A stretch of DNA of 64,000 bases from positions 62,001-126,000 of the forward strand of contig CANMLW010000006.1 of the NCBI GenBank assembly GCA_947498705.1. Direction: 5' to 3'. The first letter of the stretch is position 1, and the number at the start of each line of letters is the position of its first letter. This DNA is from an uncultured Aquimarina sp. (GTDB lineage Bacteria > Bacteroidota > Bacteroidia > Flavobacteriales > Flavobacteriaceae). Positions 59,429 through 64,000 of this stretch are shown piece after piece. The notes beneath the pieces were generated by a model. That model saw only the letters and a program-made list of their open reading frames with translations. It ran no database searches and was not told the origin of the DNA. The position numbers were made by a program, and so were the translations under genes.

Positions 59429-59962
59429 TTATTGCTTAAAAATTATCTTGGTAAGTTTATACCCTTCAACTTTGATCATATATGTTTTAGGATCAATATA
59501 ATCATGAAGATAATCATCAACTTCTCCTTTATCTAATAACCTTCCAGACATATTATATAAGCTATAGGTAAGTCCTCTAGGTACTTCTCTGATATGCTTA
59601 AAAACTTTCTGATCTTTAGTTTGTTGACAAGTATCGTCTGCCAAGAATCTATTTATAAACGTAATTCTTCCTTGTTCTTCACCTTCTAAAGTAACTGTTG
59701 CACTATCATCAATATCGATGATTCCATTACCTGTTAAGTCTCCTAAGATAATTAAACATGCATTTCTTACTTCTATACGAGCTCCATTTTCAAGGTGTAA
59801 GCTCTCAGTTATAAAAATAACACCTTCTTCTGTATTTTCATCTAATCCGTCAACAATGGTGTTTTCTGTTACTGACATTAATTTATAAGAAATGTCAATT
59901 TTGGTACTTGCGAATGTAACGCTGCTTAAAAGCATTACCGATATGAGTAAAAATGTTTTCAT
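59429..59962 (-). CDS. Small secreted protein with T9SS-sorting-like tail
   Basis: 177 residues. Signal peptide 1-18 (MKTFLLISVMLLSSVTFA). The middle has short beta-strands that look like a single turn of a parallel beta-helix (LHLENGARIEVRNACLIILG, GIIDIDDSATVTLEG). The last 50 residues (YSLYNMSGRLLDKGEV ... YMIKVEGYKLTKIIFKQ) have the arrangement of a T9SS type A sorting domain. A DNA-level inverted repeat (GTAAGT/ACTTAC, 59992-60007) lies in its leader. I do not recognise a named family; export is likely and the function unknown. Confidence 0.65.
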   Translation of the reverse strand: MKTFLLISVMLLSSVTFASTKIDISYKLMSVTENTIVDGLDENTEEGVIFITESLHLENGARIEVRNACLIILGDLTGNGIIDIDDSATVTLEGEEQGRITFINRFLADDTCQQTKDQKVFKHIREVPRGLTYSLYNMSGRLLDKGEVDDYLHDYIDPKTYMIKVEGYKLTKIIFKQ

Positions 59963-60302
59963 AAAGTCTGGTTTTGAGGTTAAACTTTTTCGTAAGTAAA
60001 AACTTACTTATTTTTGTATTTCATCGTTGTAAAACACGAATTCGACGACAATATACAACATTTTATGCTAAAAACGTAACTTTTTTGTGTTAATCATCGA
60101 TAAAATACTACTGTTTAACTATATCAATTACGTAAAAGCCCCTAAATACAAGGGGTTTGATGAATAATTTTTTTTTAGTTTTTTTTGGTTTTTTGTAAGC
60201 GATTGATTTTTAGTGCTTAAAAAAAGATGAATAATTTAAAAAGAAGTCTTTTTTTTATTCGTTAGTTTTATAGTAAAGTTTAAACTTAAATCAACAGTAA
60301 TA
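59963..60302. other. 340-bp divergent spacer
   Basis: It lies between the minus-strand 177-residue gene and the plus-strand phospholipase gene. It contains the inverted repeat at 59992-60007 and a GCCCCT/AGGGGT hairpin at 60135-60157 with no gene ending nearby. No clear promoter was recognised. Confidence 0.5.
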
Positions 60303-62618
60303 ATGATAAAGCCATTGTTGTTCTTTCAACAATTTAGTATTTGGTTAAAAGTATTTTTAGCAGAGGTATCTAATAATCTTATTAGTCTATTCTTTATTTT
60401 GGCTTTGTATGTAACTTTATGGTATTTTCCTCAAACGACCGATTTGTTATTGATCCTTAACCAGGCAGATGCTTTTTTGTTTGAGGTTCCTTTGTATTTC
60501 TTTCTTCTTATTCTTTCGGCTTTTTTGATCTGGAATGCTCCAAAGTATTTTTATTATTATAATTATAAAGATATATCGATTTATAATCTCATTGGTTTTA
60601 TACCTAATCAACATTATAAATATCAAGATAGAGATGTGTCGATAAAATATCATTATAAAGTTAAGGTACATATGAGAATGGTAGTGCCAAGAATATTAGC
60701 ACTGTTGTTATTAATCATTTCTGCTTTAAGTATTTTACATGCCATGGAGCTGTTTGAACTTGAGAATGTTTACACAACATATCTTAATCCTTCTAATACA
60801 CTTATATATAGTATTATTTTTTTACTATTGTTATCAGAGCCTGTTTTGTATAATCATATAAGAGAGTTCTTTAATAAGTTTCCAAGAAAAAATTTGATTT
60901 TGATTTTGGTAACGATAGGATTAATTGTGTTTATTATTGTACTAGGAGTCCTTAACACACAAACAGAGAAAGATTTAGGAAACCTTTTCTTATCTAATTG
61001 CGCGTTGATTTTATTTTTCTTTATCCTATGCTTTAATAGTTATAGTTTATTAAAACGATTTCCGAAACGATTTTTTTATGGAAGCGTGCTACTAGGCGGT
61101 TTTATTGTGTTAATTTCTTTTCTGGTATTGAATCTTATTACAGAGTGGGCAAGTAGAATAAATCCTTTGTCAATTTTAATACTCTCATTGATTAGTTTGT
61201 TCATGATTAGTTTTGTATTGATTTTGGTAGGAAAAAAAGTAAAACTCCCTTTGTTTACTATTGCAATTGTTTTGTGTTTGTTGTCTTCCAGATTTTTTAC
61301 AGGAGAATCCGATCATTACGAATTGTCTTTGCAACCTTCCAAAGTAATTCGTCCATCTATGGAAAATTATATATATCATTGGATACGTACCCGAATTAAT
61401 AGTATAGAGCAACATAAAGAAGTGTTTCCTGTGTTATTAGTTTCGTCTGAAGGAGGAGGTTCGAGAGCAGGGCTTTGGTCTTTTTTGGTGCATAGTTATT
61501 TATATGAGGCATCGAACGGAAGTTATTTTAATGAACATGCATTGTCTTTTACCGGTGCATCTGGCGGTAGTGTAGGAAATGCTATGTTTTTTGCAGAAGC
61601 CCAACAAGCAACAATACAGCAAAAAATAGCTAGTTTTAAGGCAGTCCCAAATGATTACCCCGCATTAACATATAAAGCGAGTATTATTTATAAAGAAAAT
61701 TATTTATCTGTAGCATTGTTATCTTTATTTGGTAGGGATTTATTTAAAGAAATTACAGGTCTGTTAGATTTTAAAAATAGAGGAAAACTATTAGAAGAAC
61801 AATGGAACGACGCTTATAAAAAGCATTTTTCAAGCAATATAAAAAACAATGTTTTAAAACAGGAGTTTTTATCTTTCTATAAGCATGTTGCAAACAAAGA
61901 TAGTTCGATTACCAGTCAAAATATTCCTCCGTTATTATTAATCAATACAACACATACGCAAACTGGTGGATATAAAGTTATAAGCCCTGTAACGTATACT
62001 CACCTAAGACCTCTTACAGGAATGAACGATTTTATAAATGATTTACAAATTAGTCATCCCCATAAGTCTATAGGGTTATTAACAGCAATGAGAATAAATG
62101 CAGCTTTTCCTTTTATAACCCCTGTAGGAGAGGTTAAAAAAGTAACTAAATCTGGTAAGTCATATGCAGATCAATATACAGATGCTGGGTATTATGATAA
62201 TATAGGAGGAGGAGTTTCTAAGGGTGTCGAAGAGGTTTTTAAAAAAGTACTGCAGGATTCTTTTCCACAGTTATCAACCAAGATAAGTATAAAGCATTTG
62301 ATAATCTCTAATAGCGAAGAACGTAAAATAAAACATACAGAAACACAATACGAAGCTCCTCTCACTACCTTACAAAATGTGAGATACGGTCATACCAAAG
62401 AACGAGTAAGGAAATTAGCAAATAGTTATATCGTTAAACTGAAACCCACAGCCATACCACTTACTATAAAAAAAACAAACTCGGATGAAGAACAGATACC
62501 AATGATCAAACCTGTATTACCTTTGGGAAGATATCTTTCTACTGTTGCTATAAAATCTATGGAGGCTAGATTAGATGAGGTAAAACCCGTATTAGATTCT
62601 ATTTTATATAAATATTGA
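60303..62618 (+). CDS. Membrane-anchored patatin-like phospholipase
   Basis: 771 residues. The first ~340 hold multiple hydrophobic membrane segments, with a soluble loop at about 80-125. The C-terminal patatin domain has the oxyanion motif SSEGGGSRAG (glycines at 384-386, Arg388), the nucleophile elbow GASGG with Ser420, and YTDAGYYDNIGGG with candidate catalytic Asp627 in a DAG rather than the common DGG/DGA. Patatin enzymes hydrolyse acyl chains of phospholipids. The fusion to a large membrane region suggests action on membrane lipids from the cytoplasmic side; this is inference. The toxin-antitoxin operon follows within 40 bases. Confidence 0.8.
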   Translation: MIKPLLFFQQFSIWLKVFLAEVSNNLISLFFILALYVTLWYFPQTTDLLLILNQADAFLFEVPLYFFLLILSAFLIWNAPKYFYYYNYKDISIYNLIGFIPNQHYKYQDRDVSIKYHYKVKVHMRMVVPRILALLLLIISALSILHAMELFELENVYTTYLNPSNTLIYSIIFLLLLSEPVLYNHIREFFNKFPRKNLILILVTIGLIVFIIVLGVLNTQTEKDLGNLFLSNCALILFFFILCFNSYSLLKRFPKRFFYGSVLLGGFIVLISFLVLNLITEWASRINPLSILILSLISLFMISFVLILVGKKVKLPLFTIAIVLCLLSSRFFTGESDHYELSLQPSKVIRPSMENYIYHWIRTRINSIEQHKEVFPVLLVSSEGGGSRAGLWSFLVHSYLYEASNGSYFNEHALSFTGASGGSVGNAMFFAEAQQATIQQKIASFKAVPNDYPALTYKASIIYKENYLSVALLSLFGRDLFKEITGLLDFKNRGKLLEEQWNDAYKKHFSSNIKNNVLKQEFLSFYKHVANKDSSITSQNIPPLLLINTTHTQTGGYKVISPVTYTHLRPLTGMNDFINDLQISHPHKSIGLLTAMRINAAFPFITPVGEVKKVTKSGKSYADQYTDAGYYDNIGGGVSKGVEEVFKKVLQDSFPQLSTKISIKHLIISNSEERKIKHTETQYEAPLTTLQNVRYGHTKERVRKLANSYIVKLKPTAIPLTIKKTNSDEEQIPMIKPVLPLGRYLSTVAIKSMEARLDEVKPVLDSILYKY

Positions 62619-62654
62619 GACAGTTGTCATTTTTTTTTGTATTTTTGTCACAAA
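62619..62654 (+). promoter_or_regulatory. Candidate promoter/operator of the toxin-antitoxin pair
   Basis: Two palindromes lie just after the phospholipase stop codon: GACAGTTGTC (62619-62628) and TTTGTCACAAA (62644-62654). The second overlaps a TAnnTTTG-type element, TATTTTTG at 62640-62647. TTGTCA occurs twice, 21 bases apart. This is the usual place for autorepression by an Xre-type antitoxin. The -33 element is not clear. Confidence 0.45.
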
Positions 62655-62658
62655 GTAT

Positions 62659-63117
62659 ATGGAAATGAGTGCAGTATCACCGTTAAGTTTTGACAGTTTT
62701 GAGAACAAGGGATTATTACGATATCTAAATATCGATATTCCGTTACATAATATGTATGATTTTATCGAATTATCCAGAAATGGAATTGATAAAAAAGCAT
62801 TATTACATCTTGCCAAGTTTATTAGTTTTGATATTAAAGAACTGGCCGAGATACTTCATATGTCAGAACGCACCATTCAACGTTATGATTTAAATAAAAA
62901 ATTAAGTACAGAAGCTAGTGCCAGAGTATTGCAATTGGTTAAGCTTTATGCAAAAGGAGAAAATATTTTTGGAGATTTGGATCGATTTAAAAACTGGATG
63001 GACCATCCTAATGTTGCTTTAGCAATGAAAAAGCCAAAAGATCTTTTAGATACGACTTTCGGTTTTCAGTTACTTAATGAAGAGTTGGTTCGTATAGAAC
63101 ATGGTATTTTTGTATAA
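62659..63117 (+). CDS. Type II antitoxin, Xre/ParS (DUF2384) family
   Basis: 152 residues. The N-terminal helical and HTH-like part contains FDIKELAEILHMSERTIQRY (about residues 55-74). The C-terminal toxin-binding domain has the family pattern SARVLQLVKLYAKGENIFGD, WMDHPNVAL and PKDLLDTTFGFQLLNEEL. Such antitoxins bind and block RES-domain toxins and repress the operon. The stop codon overlaps the toxin start (TAATG). An alternative ATG two codons downstream is possible. Confidence 0.92.
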   Translation: MEMSAVSPLSFDSFENKGLLRYLNIDIPLHNMYDFIELSRNGIDKKALLHLAKFISFDIKELAEILHMSERTIQRYDLNKKLSTEASARVLQLVKLYAKGENIFGDLDRFKNWMDHPNVALAMKKPKDLLDTTFGFQLLNEELVRIEHGIFV

Positions 63118-63572
63118 TGCTTGTATATAGGATAGCAAAACAAAAATATAGTAAAGATCTTACAGGGATTGGTGCGAAAACAGTAGGAGGAAGGTGGAAC
63201 CCTAAGGGGGTTGCTATGCTGTATACCAGTACCACAGCTTCTCTTTCGGCACTCGAAGTATTAGCACATTTACCAGCAGCATACCTGCCAGACGATATGG
63301 TAATTGTAACCATATCAATACCCGATGAATTGATTACAACAGTAAATGTAAAAAAACTTCCCGATAACTGGAATGAAATACCAGCGCCTTTAGAAGCACA
63401 AAATTTTACAATGGATTGGATTGCCAAAGAAAAATTTTTAGGCCTTAGAATACCTAGTATTATCATACCTTTTGAAGAAAATCTTTTGATCAACCCTAAT
63501 CATCCAAAATTTAATGAAGTAAAAATTATTAAGATAGCACCTTTTCATTTTGACCCTAGGTTATTAAAATAA
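63117..63572 (+). CDS. RES-domain toxin
   Basis: 151 residues. The RES motifs are clear: RIAKQKYSKDLTG at the N-terminus, GAKTVGGRWNPKGVAMLYTS with the conserved Gly-Gly-Arg-Trp, and SLSALEVLAHL with the conserved Glu. A C-terminal IPSIIIPFEENLLINP segment with NHP follows. Characterised RES toxins consume NAD+ and are held in check by the Xre partner, which lies immediately upstream with a 1-base overlap. Length and gene order are normal for the family, so the pair looks intact. Confidence 0.92.
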   Translation: MLVYRIAKQKYSKDLTGIGAKTVGGRWNPKGVAMLYTSTTASLSALEVLAHLPAAYLPDDMVIVTISIPDELITTVNVKKLPDNWNEIPAPLEAQNFTMDWIAKEKFLGLRIPSIIIPFEENLLINPNHPKFNEVKIIKIAPFHFDPRLLK

Positions 63573-63928
63573 ACTAATCTCGAATATTGATTTTTAATCC
63601 AAAATTTGATTTTTGGATTAAAGTATAGTTGTTTTTTTACTTTAATGTTGATGTTAGGCCTAGGAGAGAGAATTTTGGAAAAGGAGTTAGCACAAATAGA
63701 GCATAAATATGAGCTTTGTAGCTCAAAATACCAAAAAAGATATATTCAATAAGAAATATTTATAAATCTGGTATTGGTCATTGATAAAATCTTATTTTTT
63801 CGTTAAAAATATACCTGGAAATCCGGTTCACTCTACATTTTATATAAATTACAATACTGATAAGTATACTATTTTATCTTAGGAGTATACGATATCAACT
63901 AATAACTAATCTTAATTTTAATAGTAGA
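63573..63928. other. 356-bp spacer before the last gene
   Basis: After the terminator the sequence is AT-rich non-coding. No confident promoter was recognised for the lipoprotein gene. Confidence 0.5.
63593..63638 (+). terminator. Rho-independent terminator after the RES toxin
   Basis: A perfect 12-bp stem (TTTAATCCAAAA at 63593-63604 and TTTTGGATTAAA at 63611-63622) with a 6-base loop, followed by GTATAGTTG and a run of T. Confidence 0.85.
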
Positions 63929-64000
63929 ATGGATACAAAAATGAAGCTCATATGTTTATCACTATTCATTATAGCCTTTGTAAGTTGTAAAAACGAAACA
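63929..64000 (+). CDS. Lipoprotein, N-terminal part (3' end outside window)
   Basis: Only 24 codons are in the window: MDTKMKLICLSLFIIAFVSC then KNET. A basic start, a hydrophobic core and Cys after FVS form a lipoprotein signal peptide (lipobox VSC). The start could also be the internal ATG at 63941. Function cannot be judged. Confidence 0.6.
   Translation, partial: MDTKMKLICLSLFIIAFVSCKNET

Noticed and set aside
59992..60007. Inverted repeat containing ACTTAC, similar to the start of the array box
   Set aside because: Only six to eight bases match and the rest of the 45-bp box is absent, so it is not counted as a box copy.
60135..60157. GC-rich hairpin resembling a terminator
   Set aside because: No gene ends next to it on either strand and the T-tract is displaced; it could be a leader structure, but nothing supports a specific role.

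Overview
The window is about two-thirds AT, uses Bacteroidota-type promoters (TAnnTTTG near -7, no Shine-Dalgarno sequences), and is rich in secreted proteins that end in type IX secretion system (T9SS) type A sorting domains. Together with the fabG, pfkA, gapA and N-acetylglucosamine kinase genes this points to a marine-type member of the Flavobacteriaceae; an Aquimarina-like genome is my guess, not a demonstrated assignment. No rRNA, tRNA, CRISPR array or insertion sequence was seen.

Layout. Positions 1-5149 carry ordinary genes on the plus strand: the 3' part of an M16 peptidase gene, fabG, a VWA-domain membrane protein and a prohibitin-like SPFH protein. Positions 5150-50093 are the remarkable part: an array of eight very large secreted proteins. 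Four are reprolysin-like (M12B-type) zinc metalloproteases (6075, 11050, 24370, and 46413 on the minus strand). Three are M43/pappalysin-like metalloproteases (16767, 31735, 37968). One, 44496 on the minus strand, has the same accessory domains but no protease. All are built from one pool of interchangeable modules: about 27 GEVED domains, about 28 fibronectin type III (FN3) domains, Cys/Asp-rich linkers, a GGT-type domain and a C-terminal T9SS sorting domain. The spacers hold strong terminators, and five of them carry a shared ~45-bp box at a fixed distance from the -7 promoter element; a sixth copy is degenerate. Two spacers also hold decayed remnants of earlier genes.

Positions 50577-53558 form a sugar-metabolism group (pfkA, gapA, N-acetylglucosamine kinase). 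Positions 53574-62618 carry mixed genes: a DUF4202 protein, a 62-residue protein, an S41 peptidase, a carboxypeptidase-regulatory-like protein, a hybrid histidine kinase, a small secreted protein and a membrane-anchored patatin-like phospholipase. Positions 62659-63572 are a Xre/RES toxin-antitoxin pair, and the window ends inside a lipoprotein gene.

How it fits together (inference). The array looks like a co-regulated, fast-evolving set of extracellular proteases. Catalytic heads of two unrelated families are joined to a shared set of binding modules that is being shuffled by recombination. The cluster contains a ~0.92-kb near-identical inverted repeat, tandem in-frame FN3 cassettes with exact 279- or 288-bp periods, and cassettes common to both protease families. 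This is the part that best fits a previously undescribed system.
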